64,000 nucleotides of DNA from an uncultured Ramlibacter sp. Its GTDB lineage: Bacteria > Pseudomonadota > Gammaproteobacteria > Burkholderiales > Burkholderiaceae_C. The DNA lies in the NCBI RefSeq assembly GCF_936925435.1, contig NZ_CAKZHQ010000003.1, positions 208,227-272,226 of the forward strand, given 5' to 3'. Below are positions 18,225-27,252 of the stretch, one piece after another; position 1 is the stretch's first letter; every line of letters begins with the position of its first letter. The position numbers and the translations under genes were made by a program. The notes under the pieces are model-generated. The model saw only the letters and a list, made by a program, of their open reading frames with translations. It made no database searches and was not told the origin of the DNA.

Positions 18225-19334
18225 TCAACCAAGCAGTCGCCGCTCCACCGCCTTGCGCACAGCGGCGCTGCGTGAGGGGCAATCCAGCGCAGCCAGGATG
18301 CGCGCAACATGCATTTCCACGGTCCGCGGGCTCAGGCCGAGGGTACGGGCAATTTCCTTGTCGGTGTGCCCCCGGCTGATGGCACGCAGCACCTCCAGCT
18401 GACGCGCGGTCAGCCCCGGACCGTCGACCCGCCCAGCCGCCGCGTTGGTGTCTCCAAGTTCCAGGAAGGTCCTTATCTCGTCGCGCATGACGGGCCAGGC
18501 AGCATCTGTCTCCAGCGGCACTTCGTTTTCACCGTCCAAGGTGACAAAGCGGGCACCCACCAAGGAGGCCGCAATGCGGCGGCCCTCTTCGTAAGGGACA
18601 GCCTGGCCCTGGCGCATGTGCATCACCAGCGCAGGGCAGGTGATGCGGGCAAGTTCATCCGACAGGTCGATGGCCCACATCGCATGCAGGTAGTCCAACA
18701 CGACCTGCCCGGACCAGCGCCGCACGGTGAGCTCGCTCAACTGCGCCCAGATGGCTTCGCCGGCTTGCGGCATCAGCCGTGAGATGAACGCCAGCCGGTA
18801 GGCCGCGCTGTAGGGCAGGTTGCTGCCCCAGGCAACCTCCACCATTTCCAGCTGCGCGTGGGTTTCCTTGAGTTGAGCTGCATCCGGGTTGCGCCGCAAC
18901 CGGCCTCTGGCATAGCCGCCGACGATCACCAGGCGCTGCACGCGTTCGGGGTGCGTCACGGTGTAGCCGATGGCGGCCGTGGCGCCATGCAGCAATGCAA
19001 GCAGTGCCACGGGGCCTGGGCCTGCGGCTTGAACCACCGCATGCAGATCTTCGACCCAGGCGTCCAGCGAATTGCGCGTGACATGGCGTTCCGACAGGCC
19101 GCAGCCACGCGCATCAAAACAGACCACACGCGCGTCCCTGGACAGCGCGGCAATCCAGTGTCCCGTGACCGGGCCGGGCGCATCCAGGTCATCGCCCATG
19201 TGCAAGCCCGTCAGCACGATGGTGCGGCCTGCGCCCCAACTGGCATAGGCGATGCGCGTGCCGTCGGCACTGCTGCAGAACTTCACTTCGGGTGGCGCTA
19301 GGCGGATCGGCATGCTTGTGATGGGTGGCTTCAC
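18225..19334 (-). CDS. alpha/beta-hydrolase-like sensor fused to LuxR-type HTH
   Basis: 369-residue fusion. Residues 17-285 have an alpha/beta-hydrolase layout ([10 protein letters not shown], then THPERV after the elbow). The C-terminal 60 residues are a LuxR/GerE helix-turn-helix ([31 protein letters not shown]). The nucleophile elbow normally G-x-S-x-G reads A-L-L-H-G at residues 113-117, so the catalytic serine is Leu115. The catalytic histidine region reads LDGENEVPL with no histidine. It probably binds a ligand without turnover. The GTG at 19334 sits one base after AGGAGG; ATG at 19313 is an alternative start. A long palindrome lies directly upstream. Confidence 0.85.
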   Translation of the reverse strand: MKPPITSMPIRLAPPEVKFCSSADGTRIAYASWGAGRTIVLTGLHMGDDLDAPGPVTGHWIAALSRDARVVCFDARGCGLSERHVTRNSLDAWVEDLHAVVQAAGPGPVALLALLHGATAAIGYTVTHPERVQRLVIVGGYARGRLRRNPDAAQLKETHAQLEMVEVAWGSNLPYSAAYRLAFISRLMPQAGEAIWAQLSELTVRRWSGQVVLDYLHAMWAIDLSDELARITCPALVMHMRQGQAVPYEEGRRIAASLVGARFVTLDGENEVPLETDAAWPVMRDEIRTFLELGDTNAAAGRVDGPGLTARQLEVLRAISRGHTDKEIARTLGLSPRTVEMHVARILAALDCPSRSAAVRKAVERRLLG

Positions 19335-19338
19335 GCCT

Positions 19339-19386
19339 CCTGGCTACGGTAGCCGCTACCGTAGCCAGGTGGGGCGCCTACCGTAG
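19339..19386. promoter_or_regulatory. 14-bp-arm palindrome plus third half-site between luxR-type gene and DUF2917 gene
   Basis: CCTGGCTACGGTAG (19339-19352), three bases, then its exact reverse complement CTACCGTAGCCAGG (19356-19369). A third CTACCGTAG copy is at 19378-19386, 22 bases after the second. The placement at the promoter of the LuxR-type fusion gene and the helical spacing point to an autoregulatory operator. An RNA hairpin is the alternative. Confidence 0.6.
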
Positions 19387-19453
19387 TGCGCACACTACCA
19401 CGGCCGCCGGTGCCCAACCAGACTCGCTCCATCGACAACACAAGGAGCAAAGC

Positions 19454-19822
19454 ATGGACAACACACTCAATGCGCCGGACTTCCAGGCAGGTTTCTGCCG
19501 TCCCACAGCCTTGCTGCGGATGCTCGCGGCGCTCAGGCGTGGCCGGTCAGCCACACAGCCCATGCCTGTGCCTGTGCCGGTGCAACGCATCAGCAAGCAA
19601 GCCACGCTCCGCTACCCCAATCTGATGGGCGCCCGCATTGAGTGCCTGGAGGGCAATGTCTGGGTCACCCTGGACGGCGATTGCCGCGACGTGGTGCTGC
19701 GCGCGGGCCAAAGCCTGTTGGTGGACCGTCCAACGCCGGTCCTGGTCCACGCCCTGGCAGATGCATGCACCCGTGTTCGCCCCAGATCGGCAGGCATGGA
19801 TGCCGGGCCGGGTCCGGCATGA
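19454..19822 (+). CDS. DUF2917-like small protein
   Basis: 122 residues starting MDNTLNAPDF, chosen because AAGGAGC lies just before the ATG. The central part (RIECLEGNVWVTLDGDCRDVVL in pieces, then AGQSLLVDRP) shows the short beta-rich pattern of DUF2917, a cupin-like domain of unknown role in proteobacteria. No signal peptide is seen. It diverges from the LuxR-type regulator across the palindrome, so it is a candidate target of that regulator. Confidence 0.6.
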   Translation: MDNTLNAPDFQAGFCRPTALLRMLAALRRGRSATQPMPVPVPVQRISKQATLRYPNLMGARIECLEGNVWVTLDGDCRDVVLRAGQSLLVDRPTPVLVHALADACTRVRPRSAGMDAGPGPA

Positions 19823-19888
19823 CAGAGAGATCGACAGCAGGAAGCTGTTCAGAACTATGATGGGACTCCACTCGGCGCGGAGCATCTC

Positions 19889-21532
19889 ATGCGTTGTCTT
19901 AGCCTCTCAAAAAATTGTGGTCTGAGTCCATCCCGCCTGGCGGCCTGGGGGATGCTGGCCCTAGTCGGCGCGGGTAGCGGCTGTAGCGATGGGTCCAAGG
20001 GAGCGATCGAGACCTTCCGAAACCCGCCGGAGATCAGCAGCAGCGACGGCGAACTCCGCGTCAAGCTCACGGTGGCCGAAAGCACGGTGGAGGTGGCCGG
20101 CCAATGGGTCACCACGACGGTTTACAACCGTTCGTACACGCCTCCGTTGCTGCGCGTTCGTCCCGGCGACACGCTCCATCTGGAGTTGGACAATCGCTCC
20201 AACGCCCCCACGAACGAGCACTACCACGGCATGAACGTGTCGCCTCGCATCAATGCGGACGGCACAGCGTCAGACGACATCTTCGTTCACGCCGCGCCGG
20301 GCACAAAGATCAACTACAAGGTGGCGATCCCTTCGACCCACAATGCCGGTTTGTATTGGTACCACAGCCACCAGCATGGCAGTGCCGAGCAGCAGGTGAT
20401 GGGAGGCTTGTCAGGCGGCCTGCTGGTGGAGGGCCTCACCGAACCGCTCCAACGGCTCGCCGGCATCACCGAACGGGTGATGCTGCTCAAGGACATTCAG
20501 ATCACGCCGGACGGCCGGGTGCCAGCCGACATCGACAGCAGTGCGCCAACCAACCGCACCGTCAACGGGCAGACCAATCCCACCCTGGTCATTGCACCAG
20601 GAGAGACGCAATTGCTGCGCATCGGCAATCTCAGCGCCAATCTGTACTACCGCCTCCAGTTGGGGGGTCATACCCTGTACGAACTGGCGCGCGACGGCAA
20701 TCGGCACACGCAGCTGGTGGCTTCCGACGAGATCCTGCTGGCCCCGGGCTCACGCTCCGAAGTACTGATTCAGGGCGCTGCGCCGGGAATCTATGCGCTC
20801 AAGACGCTGGACATCGATACCGGGCCGCAAGGCGACACCGCCACCGAGACCATCCTGGCCACCGTGGTGTCACAGGGCGAAGCGCGCGAGCCGCTGGCGC
20901 TTTCGACGGTCCTGTTGCCGCCGGTCGAGGACTTCCGCACTCTGCCGATCGCACGCAAACGCACCATCACCTTCAGCGAATCGGCGGATGGCAACACCTT
21001 CTTCATCGATTCCGGCAACGGAAATGGACCGGTGCAGTTCGACCACAACCGGGTCGACACCACCATCGTTTCCGGTACGGTGGAAGAATGGACCGTGCTC
21101 AATCCGACCGGGGAGTGGCACGTGTTCCACATCCACCAGACCGACTTCCAGGTTGTGGAGGTCGACGGAGTGCCCCAGCCTTTCATCGGCCACCAGGACA
21201 ATGTGAACGTGGCCTTCCAGACGGACGGCAGCTCGCCGCCAGGGCAGGTCAAGCTGCTGATCGACTTTCGCAACCCGCTGATGATCGGCAAATTTGCGTA
21301 CCACTGTCACATCCTGGAGCACGAGGACGGCGGCATGATGGGCGTGGCCCAGGTCGTGCCCGGCCCGGCGCAACTCGCGGCCCGCCGCTCCTCGCAGGCC
21401 CCCGGCGCATCCGGCGGCATGAGCGCCATGTTCAAGAGCCTGCTGGGCCGGTTCGCGCAGCAGCCCCGCCCGCTCGATGGTGATGCCATGGCCGCTCTGC
21501 AGGAGGCCAACGTCTGCCGCGTCTCGCCCTAG
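19889..21532 (+). CDS. multicopper oxidase
   Basis: 547-residue three-cupredoxin oxidase. All four copper-ligand motifs are present: HYHG (His111, His113), HSHQHG (159-163), HVFHIHQ and the C-terminal YHCHILEHEDGGMMG, so type 1 and trinuclear sites should be complete. The N-terminus is hydrophobic with a cysteine (AGSGC, Cys32) that could be a lipid anchor, though the lipobox is not canonical. It probably oxidises metals, phenols or similar compounds outside the cytoplasm. The C-terminal 60 residues beyond the copper motif are low in conservation signals. Sixty-six bases separate it from the DUF2917 gene. Confidence 0.9.
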   Translation: MRCLSLSKNCGLSPSRLAAWGMLALVGAGSGCSDGSKGAIETFRNPPEISSSDGELRVKLTVAESTVEVAGQWVTTTVYNRSYTPPLLRVRPGDTLHLELDNRSNAPTNEHYHGMNVSPRINADGTASDDIFVHAAPGTKINYKVAIPSTHNAGLYWYHSHQHGSAEQQVMGGLSGGLLVEGLTEPLQRLAGITERVMLLKDIQITPDGRVPADIDSSAPTNRTVNGQTNPTLVIAPGETQLLRIGNLSANLYYRLQLGGHTLYELARDGNRHTQLVASDEILLAPGSRSEVLIQGAAPGIYALKTLDIDTGPQGDTATETILATVVSQGEAREPLALSTVLLPPVEDFRTLPIARKRTITFSESADGNTFFIDSGNGNGPVQFDHNRVDTTIVSGTVEEWTVLNPTGEWHVFHIHQTDFQVVEVDGVPQPFIGHQDNVNVAFQTDGSSPPGQVKLLIDFRNPLMIGKFAYHCHILEHEDGGMMGVAQVVPGPAQLAARRSSQAPGASGGMSAMFKSLLGRFAQQPRPLDGDAMAALQEANVCRVSP

Positions 21533-21548
21533 CTGGTGCAGGCCGTCG

Positions 21549-22763
21549 TCACCGGGCCGCGTCGAACCAGGTCTTCCACTGGGGGACGGCGGTCGCGAAT
21601 GTTCCCCGGTGCGTCGTCGCTCCGGTGGAGATGGCCTGTACGCTGGGATTGCCGGTGCCCATGGATTGCGCGTAGGTCATTCCCAGCCGCGCGACACCCA
21701 CCGGGATGGCTTCGTCCTTCTCGCCGTAGTAGTTGCGCACTGGCGTGCGGTACAACCAGCCGTAGGTTTCGTTTGCCTTGAGGAGCTTGCCGTAGCTCGA
21801 GGCCGCGAAAAACTGGGGATCGAAATACTCGGGGCGCATCAACTTGCGCATGTCCATCGGAACATCGGCGGGGTCGTACTTTTGCCGCTCGTATGCCTTG
21901 CGCGAGATGTCATAGGCCGCGTCGTTGATGACCGACCGCGCCAGGCCGGATGCGCCATAGTAGGTCTCGTAGGAAAACGCCGAGAGGATGACAATGGTGG
22001 TCAGCCACGGGGCATTCTCCGGGCGCGGAAAGCTCAGGATGCCGTTGAGCATGGCGAACAGGTCCAGCGGACCGGCGGCTGTGGCGGCGGCCAGGGGCTT
22101 TTCCCCCGCTCGTTCGAGCTTCTGCAGGAAGGCCATCGTCACGGCGCCACCTTGCGACCAACCGCCCAGGAACAGCTTGCTGGCCGACAGCTTGAGGTGG
22201 CCGAGCACGGCACGGCTGGCCAGGAGCAGGTCGTGGCAGGCTTGCTGGTGGCTTGCCATGACCATGTAGCCCTCCGGCTCCGTGGACGTGCCCATGCCGA
22301 AGTAGTCGGCCCCGATCACCGCATAGCCCTGCCCTGCGAACTGCGCGATCATCAGCTGCGTCTCGGGCGAGTTCACGGCCATGGAGGGAACCTGCTCGCG
22401 CAGGTACACGGTCCCATGCTGATAGGAGACCATCGGGAAGCTGGTCTCCTGCGTGTCCGGGACGGCGAGCAGGCCGGACGCGACGACCTGTTTGTTTCCC
22501 CGTTCCGGCGCGACCGAGTTGTAGGTGACCCGGTACAGGCGGACCGCGTTGCGCGCCGGGCTGTAGCTGACGGGGATCCCCGCGAACGCGGGGGTGTCGA
22601 CCTGGAGGATCCGGTTGAGCCGGTCGACGTCCCAACGTTCCAGGAACTGATAGCTCACCCCGGGTCCGACCTGCGTCGCCGCACTTCCCTGTGCCACGGC
22701 GGGCGGCAGAAAAGCTGCAAGCAACGCGCCGACAAGCGCGAACCTGGCAATGAGATTGACCAT
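21549..22763 (-). CDS. secreted lipase/esterase (secretory-lipase family)
   Basis: 404-residue alpha/beta hydrolase with a Sec signal ending in PPAVA before QGSAATQ. The nucleophile motif is GGWSQGG, the acid is in NYYGEKDEAIP and the histidine in TTHRGTF, so the triad is complete. The layout matches secretory lipases (LIP family), which act on acylglycerols or other esters. The ATG at 22763 is preferred because GGAG lies six bases upstream; an in-frame ATG is at 22775. It converges with the multicopper oxidase. Confidence 0.85.
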   Translation of the reverse strand: MVNLIARFALVGALLAAFLPPAVAQGSAATQVGPGVSYQFLERWDVDRLNRILQVDTPAFAGIPVSYSPARNAVRLYRVTYNSVAPERGNKQVVASGLLAVPDTQETSFPMVSYQHGTVYLREQVPSMAVNSPETQLMIAQFAGQGYAVIGADYFGMGTSTEPEGYMVMASHQQACHDLLLASRAVLGHLKLSASKLFLGGWSQGGAVTMAFLQKLERAGEKPLAAATAAGPLDLFAMLNGILSFPRPENAPWLTTIVILSAFSYETYYGASGLARSVINDAAYDISRKAYERQKYDPADVPMDMRKLMRPEYFDPQFFAASSYGKLLKANETYGWLYRTPVRNYYGEKDEAIPVGVARLGMTYAQSMGTGNPSVQAISTGATTHRGTFATAVPQWKTWFDAAR

Positions 22764-22950
22764 GAGTGGCTCCATGTGGTGGGGGTTGATTGATCAAGAC
22801 CTCTGACCGTGCAATCGCGCCAACCTTGCGCGCCCGGCGGCGAGGTGTCAATCCCCTGCGTGCGAGCCGTCCAAGCGGCCTGCACGACATCCCGGGCGTT
22901 TCAGGCCCCTCAAGTCGGGGATGACAAGACAGAGTCGGGCGACAGAAGCG

Positions 22951-23898
22951 TCAGAGCAACTGCACCGCCCACAACACCAGCGAAATACTCAGCAGCGCCA
23001 GCAGCGTCGAGACGCCCACGCTGGCGGTGATCAGTTCCTCGGCCACGCCATAGCGCTGCGAGAACATGAAGACGTTGGCGCCGATGGGCAAGGCGGCGGT
23101 CACGACCATCACGGCCAGGGGCAGGCCGTGCAGGCCCAGCAGCCAGCCGGCGGCTGCGACCAGGGCCGGGTGCAGCAGATTCTTCACCGTGGCCAGCACC
23201 AATGCGCCGCGCAGCTGCTCGCCGATCTTGGTATAGGCCAGCGTTGTGCCCACCAGCAGCAGGGCAATGGGGCCGAAGGCCTGGCCCAGCAACTGCAAGG
23301 GCTTGTCGATCACTTCCGGCACGGTCAGGCCGGTCTGCGCGAACAGCAGGCCGGCGATGATGGGCAAGGGAACGGGGTGGAGGATGGCGTTGCGCACCGC
23401 CGTCATCACGGTGCGCGCCATCGAGCGGCCTTGCGGGCTGCCGGCTGCGGCTTCCTCGCGCGCCACGGCCAGCTCCAGCACCACGGTGGCGCTGGTCAGC
23501 AGCACCAGGGTGTGGACGGTGTACAGGGTCAGCAGGCTCACCAGGCCGGCCTCGCCGAAGGCCAGTCCCACCAGCGGGATGCCGATCATCACGGTATTGC
23601 TGAAGGTGGTGGCCAGGGCCAGCACGGCGGCGCGGCGGTTGAAGCCGCAGACCAGCAGGGTGCCGGCAAACAGAACACCTACGCCGATGAAGTAGGCCAG
23701 CACCGGCGCGAAGTCCAGCTGCTCGGGCCGCACCTTGCTCATGGTGCGAAACAGCAGGGCCGGCGTCAGCACGATGAAGACCAGGTTGGACAGGTCCTTG
23801 ACCGCATTGGCGCCCACCCATTGGCGCCGGCCGGCCAGAAAGCCCAGGGCGATCAGCAGCACCACGGGCAGCAGGGAAGAGATGACGGGCGAAGACAA
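22951..23898 (-). CDS. AEC family transporter (auxin efflux carrier-like permease)
   Basis: 315-residue membrane protein with about ten hydrophobic segments in two halves, typical of the AEC/BART group. The family patterns NLVFIVLTPALLF in the first half and ALPIGANVFMFSQRYG near the end are clear. Bacterial members move malonate, malate or other organic acids, but no substrate is indicated here. The gene has no close operon partner; 187 bases separate it from the lipase. Confidence 0.88.
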   Translation of the reverse strand: MSSPVISSLLPVVLLIALGFLAGRRQWVGANAVKDLSNLVFIVLTPALLFRTMSKVRPEQLDFAPVLAYFIGVGVLFAGTLLVCGFNRRAAVLALATTFSNTVMIGIPLVGLAFGEAGLVSLLTLYTVHTLVLLTSATVVLELAVAREEAAAGSPQGRSMARTVMTAVRNAILHPVPLPIIAGLLFAQTGLTVPEVIDKPLQLLGQAFGPIALLLVGTTLAYTKIGEQLRGALVLATVKNLLHPALVAAAGWLLGLHGLPLAVMVVTAALPIGANVFMFSQRYGVAEELITASVGVSTLLALLSISLVLWAVQLL

Positions 23899-23976
23899 GC
23901 AGCAAGCATAGCCGCCCTGTTCCCGAAAATTCCCGCCTCACGGCAGAATGGCTGCCTCACAGCAGCAAGGACGCCC

Positions 23977-24318
23977 ATGAAAGCCGTATCCGTTCACGTG
24001 GTCGACATCGCCAACGGCGTGGTGGCGCGCGGCATGCACGTGCAGATCGCCCGGGTCGGCGGCGACACGGTGTTCGAAGGCGTTGTCGGCAGCAACGGCG
24101 TGGTCGCCGACAAGCACCACGAGGACCTGTTCACGCCCGGCCCTTACGAGCTGCGCCTGCACGTGGCGGCCTATTACCGTGCGCGCGGCACGGTGCTGCC
24201 CGAGCCGCCCTTTGTCGACGTGCTGGTCTTTCGCTTCGGCATCGCCGACACGGCCCAGCACTACCACCTGCCGGTCAAGCTCACGCCCTGGGGCATGAGC
24301 CTGTTCCGCGGCTCCTAG
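23977..24318 (+). CDS. uraH: 5-hydroxyisourate hydrolase (transthyretin-like)
   Basis: 113-residue enzyme of ureide formation from urate. The N-terminal VHVVDIANG, the RLHVAAYYRARG segment and the C-terminal YHLPVKLTPWGMSLFRGS-type ending (the family's YRGS tail, here FRGS) are diagnostic. Active-site residues fall in these three segments. No urate oxidase or allantoinase is nearby. Its stop overlaps the convergent ZnuD-like gene by four bases. Confidence 0.9.
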   Translation: MKAVSVHVVDIANGVVARGMHVQIARVGGDTVFEGVVGSNGVVADKHHEDLFTPGPYELRLHVAAYYRARGTVLPEPPFVDVLVFRFGIADTAQHYHLPVKLTPWGMSLFRGS

Positions 24319-26318
24319 AAGGCCGCCTGCAGGCCGACCTTCAGGCTGCGCCCGGCCAGCGGTGACTTGCCCGGTGCGGTCTGGGTCAGGATGGAGCTGG
24401 CGCTATAGGCCAGGGCGTCTCCCGCGTTGTCCAGCCTGGCGTACCAGAGCATGCTGGCCGGCCCGGCCTGCATGCGGTAGCTCAGGGCCGCGCTCCACAA
24501 GGTGTAGGCGTCGGTGGGCAGCTCACCGACGGGCACGCGGTCCTGCCGCATCGCATGGTCAAAGCCGAGGCGCGCGCCCCAGGGTCCCTGGCCCCAGACC
24601 AGGGTTGCGCCGGCGCGCAGTGGCGCGATGCGCGGCAGCGGCTGGCCGTCGCTCTCGTTCTTGGCCCGCACCATGTCGCCGCGCAACTCCAGGTCCAGGG
24701 TCGATGCCGCATCCAGCAGGCGCAAGGTGCCACTGGCCTCCAGCCCGCGGAATGTGGCACGCACCTGGCGGTAGGCGTACTCGGGCAGCAACTCCTCGTC
24801 CACCTCGCGCTGCGCGCCGGTGGCCCCCAACGCGATGTAGTTGGCAAAGCGCGCATTGAAGGCATTGAGCTTGAGTTCGTTGTGGCCGCTCTTCCACTGC
24901 AGGCCGACCTCGGTGTTGGTCGACTTCTCCTTGCCCAGGTTGGCGTCGCCCACCTCGTAGGCGCCGGTGGCGATGTGGGCTCCGTCGGCGAACAGCTCGT
25001 AGTCCTTGGGCGCGCGTTCGCTCCTGGCCAGGTTGCCGGTGAGCTGCCAGGCCGGCGCCAGCTTCCACAGCGCGCCCAGCGACACGCTCGCCGGATGGAA
25101 GTCGCGACTGGCCGGGGCAAAGCGTGCCAGCTGCGGATTGCCCAGCGATTGCACGGTCACCGATTCGCCGCGCGCGCCAAAGCTGAACTTGCCCCAGGGC
25201 ATGGCCAGCTCTTCATACGCAAACAGCGCGGCCTGCTGCGTCTTGCTGTAGGGCGCGAAGGCCTCCGCGCCGTCGGCCGAAAAACGCGTGCTCTCGGTCT
25301 GCAGGCCGACCACGCCTTCCAGTGGGCCGATCTTCTGGTGGCGGGCTTCGAGCCGCAGATCGCTGCCCTGGTTGCCGAACACCGTGCCGGGCGCGCCGGC
25401 CTCGAACTCGGTGTGGCGGTAGTCGGTGTGGCTGGCCTGGAGCTTGAGACCCTGCAGCCAGCGCACCGGATTGCGCAGCTCACCCTCCAGCGCATAGCGG
25501 GTCGAGCGCATGCCAATGGTCACATCATCCTCGGCCACCGTGCCGTAGTCGTTGCGGTACTCGCTGACCGAGGCGCCCAGGTAGCCCTGGTCGAAGAACA
25601 GCGAGCCACCGGCCGCGCCGCCGCGCACCTCGCTGGCGGAGTTGCAGATGCGCTTGGCCGAACCGATGGCGCCGTCCTTGCTGCAGACCAGCGACACAGG
25701 CACCTGCACGTCGGCCGTGCTGCGGCTGAAGACGTCGGCATGCAGGCCGATGCGGCTGTTGCCGCCCTCGACCAGCAAGCCCCCGCCCTTCTCGCGGTTG
25801 CCGCTGGCAAAGCCCAGGTCGGCCTTGCCGGTCGCGCCTTCCATGGCTTCGCGCGGGATGCGGTTGTCGATCAGGTTGACCACGCCGCCGATGGCGTTGC
25901 CGCCATACAGCAGGGCCGCCGGGCCGCGCAGCACCTCGATGCGCTCCACGCTCAGCGGATCGGCGCTGACGGCGTGGTCGTAGCTCAGGCTGGAGGCATC
26001 GACGCTGGCGCCGCCGTTGCTCAGGATGCGCACGCGGTCGCCGTCCAGGCCGCGGATGATGGGCCGGCTGGCGTTGGGGCCGAAGCCGGTGCTGCTCACA
26101 CCGGGCAGGTTGCCCAGCGTTTCGCCCACCGTGGTTTTGGAGCGCAACAGCAGCTCAGAGCCCGTCAGCTGCACCGCAGGCGCTATCAACTCTGTAGCGC
26201 CCAGGGGATTGCCGGTGACGGTGACTTCGGACAGCTCGGGGTTGGCGGGAGACTGGGCCAGGCCAGCCAGGGGAAAGAGCGCGGCGCACAAGGCGCTGCG
26301 ATGGAAAACAGTGGTCAT
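24315..26318 (-). CDS. znuD: TonB-dependent zinc receptor, ZnuD-like
   Basis: 667-residue outer-membrane receptor with a signal peptide ending GLAQ. The plug domain has the ZnuD-type segments SRPIIRGLDGDRVRIL, DHAVSADPLSVERIEVLRGP and YGGNAIGGVVNLIDNRIP. A cysteine pair in an outer loop (VCSKDG and KRICNS) resembles the loop of neisserial ZnuD. The protein ends in a terminal aromatic residue (LQAAF). It is the last gene of a run with DUF2946-like, DUF3299 and ABC exporter genes. Zinc is the likely ligand, by homology and context. No Zur box was found directly upstream. Confidence 0.82.
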   Translation of the reverse strand: MTTVFHRSALCAALFPLAGLAQSPANPELSEVTVTGNPLGATELIAPAVQLTGSELLLRSKTTVGETLGNLPGVSSTGFGPNASRPIIRGLDGDRVRILSNGGASVDASSLSYDHAVSADPLSVERIEVLRGPAALLYGGNAIGGVVNLIDNRIPREAMEGATGKADLGFASGNREKGGGLLVEGGNSRIGLHADVFSRSTADVQVPVSLVCSKDGAIGSAKRICNSASEVRGGAAGGSLFFDQGYLGASVSEYRNDYGTVAEDDVTIGMRSTRYALEGELRNPVRWLQGLKLQASHTDYRHTEFEAGAPGTVFGNQGSDLRLEARHQKIGPLEGVVGLQTESTRFSADGAEAFAPYSKTQQAALFAYEELAMPWGKFSFGARGESVTVQSLGNPQLARFAPASRDFHPASVSLGALWKLAPAWQLTGNLARSERAPKDYELFADGAHIATGAYEVGDANLGKEKSTNTEVGLQWKSGHNELKLNAFNARFANYIALGATGAQREVDEELLPEYAYRQVRATFRGLEASGTLRLLDAASTLDLELRGDMVRAKNESDGQPLPRIAPLRAGATLVWGQGPWGARLGFDHAMRQDRVPVGELPTDAYTLWSAALSYRMQAGPASMLWYARLDNAGDALAYSASSILTQTAPGKSPLAGRSLKVGLQAAF

Positions 26319-26356
26319 GAAAATGCTTCGTTGATGCGGACGCGAACAGAGCGCCG

Positions 26357-26374
26357 CCAGGCCTGGGGGCCTGG
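26357..26374. repeat. hairpin between DUF2946-like gene and znuD
   Basis: CCAGGCC-TGGG-GGCCTGG is a perfect 7-bp inverted repeat in the 76-base gap. It has no T-run. It may slow transcription into znuD or mark an attenuator or processing site. Confidence 0.3.
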
Positions 26375-26394
26375 TCAGCGCTCAAGGGCGGGGA

Positions 26395-26751
26395 TCAGCG
26401 AAGCGGGGGCGGGCCGCGCGCGTCGTACAGCGCGGCCCAGCGGACGAGGAACTCGCCCTGGAAGACATCGAGGAAATACGAACTCAGAAGCAGCGGCAGC
26501 ACCAGGGCCGGCACCGAGGGCGGGCCGTCGTGGGTGAGCGGGTCGAACAGGCGGCAGCTGGACTCGTCATGGCCGGCAAACAGGTCGGCGACCCAGCCGG
26601 CGCCGTGATGGCCCTGGCCGGCAGCCACGGCCACAACAGGCACGGAGCCGGCATGCGGCGCATGGACGATGCGGTGCATCAGGCCGAGCGCCTGCGCCGC
26701 GACCAGCGCGGACACAAGCAGCCAGACAGCGATGCGCCGGGACAAGACCAT
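26395..26751 (-). CDS. DUF2946-like small His-containing exported protein
   Basis: 118 residues with an N-terminal hydrophobic segment (residues 7-24) followed by a histidine-rich stretch (MHRIVHAPH, GQGHHGAG, GHDESSC). It ends in the ARGPPP sequence common in DUF2946 proteins. Such proteins are found beside metal transporter genes in proteobacteria. Metal binding is plausible but unproven. It lies six bases after the DUF3299 gene and before znuD. Confidence 0.6.
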   Translation of the reverse strand: MVLSRRIAVWLLVSALVAAQALGLMHRIVHAPHAGSVPVVAVAAGQGHHGAGWVADLFAGHDESSCRLFDPLTHDGPPSVPALVLPLLLSSYFLDVFQGEFLVRWAALYDARGPPPLR

Positions 26752-26757
26752 GGGTGT

Positions 26758-27249
26758 TTACTTCACACCGACCGCGTCGGTCACGCGGTAGTACAGGCCG
26801 TACGGGTCGTCGGCCAGCACGGCGAACTTGCCTTCCACCGTCACCGGGTCCAGCGTGTACTTCAGCGGCGTCCTGGTCTTGACCTCGACCATGCTCTCGG
26901 GGCCGCCGGGCAGGCAGAACGAGCAGGTCAGCGGCACCGAGCTGAGCAGAAAGTGGCTCTGCTTTTCGCCCGGCTCCAGCGGCATCATGAAACCCTGGAC
27001 GCGCTGGGTCTTCTGGTCCAGCGCGGCCTGGCGCGCTCCGAAGGCCGGCAGGATGCGGTTCTTCTCGGTCCTGGTCTTGACGTCGGTCAGCAGCGACCAG
27101 GGCACGACATCGGATCGCACCGGCAAGGGTGCGAAGGGGCTGTCGGGGCTGTGCACGCCGGCGCCGCTGCCGGCCGGCAAAGGAGCGCTCAGCTGCGCGT
27201 GTGCGGCGCCGGCCAGGGCCAGCAGCGCGCTTGCAATCAGTTTGTGCAT
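26758..27249 (-). CDS. DUF3299 periplasmic protein
   Basis: 163 residues with a signal peptide ending GAAHA before QLSAP. The core matches DUF3299: VPWSLLTDVKTR, VQGFMMPLE, HFLLSS and the cysteine segment PLTCSFCLPGGPESMVEV. The close CSFC pair could bind a metal or be redox-active. DUF3299 genes are recurrently found with MacB-like ABC genes and ZnuD receptors in predicted zinc-responsive loci. The biochemical role is unknown. It is three bases from the permease gene. Confidence 0.75.
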   Translation of the reverse strand: MHKLIASALLALAGAAHAQLSAPLPAGSGAGVHSPDSPFAPLPVRSDVVPWSLLTDVKTRTEKNRILPAFGARQAALDQKTQRVQGFMMPLEPGEKQSHFLLSSVPLTCSFCLPGGPESMVEVKTRTPLKYTLDPVTVEGKFAVLADDPYGLYYRVTDAVGVK

Positions 27250-27252
27250 GGC

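Noticed and set aside
22786..22797. TTGATTGATCAA upstream of the lipase as an FNR box.
   Set aside because: The half-sites are spaced two bases too closely for the FNR consensus; only the 8-bp TTGATCAA-like core is similar.
26319..26394. Search for a Zur box upstream of znuD.
   Set aside because: The gap is GC-rich, with no AT-rich GTTATAWTATAAC-like palindrome. The region upstream of msrA shows none either.
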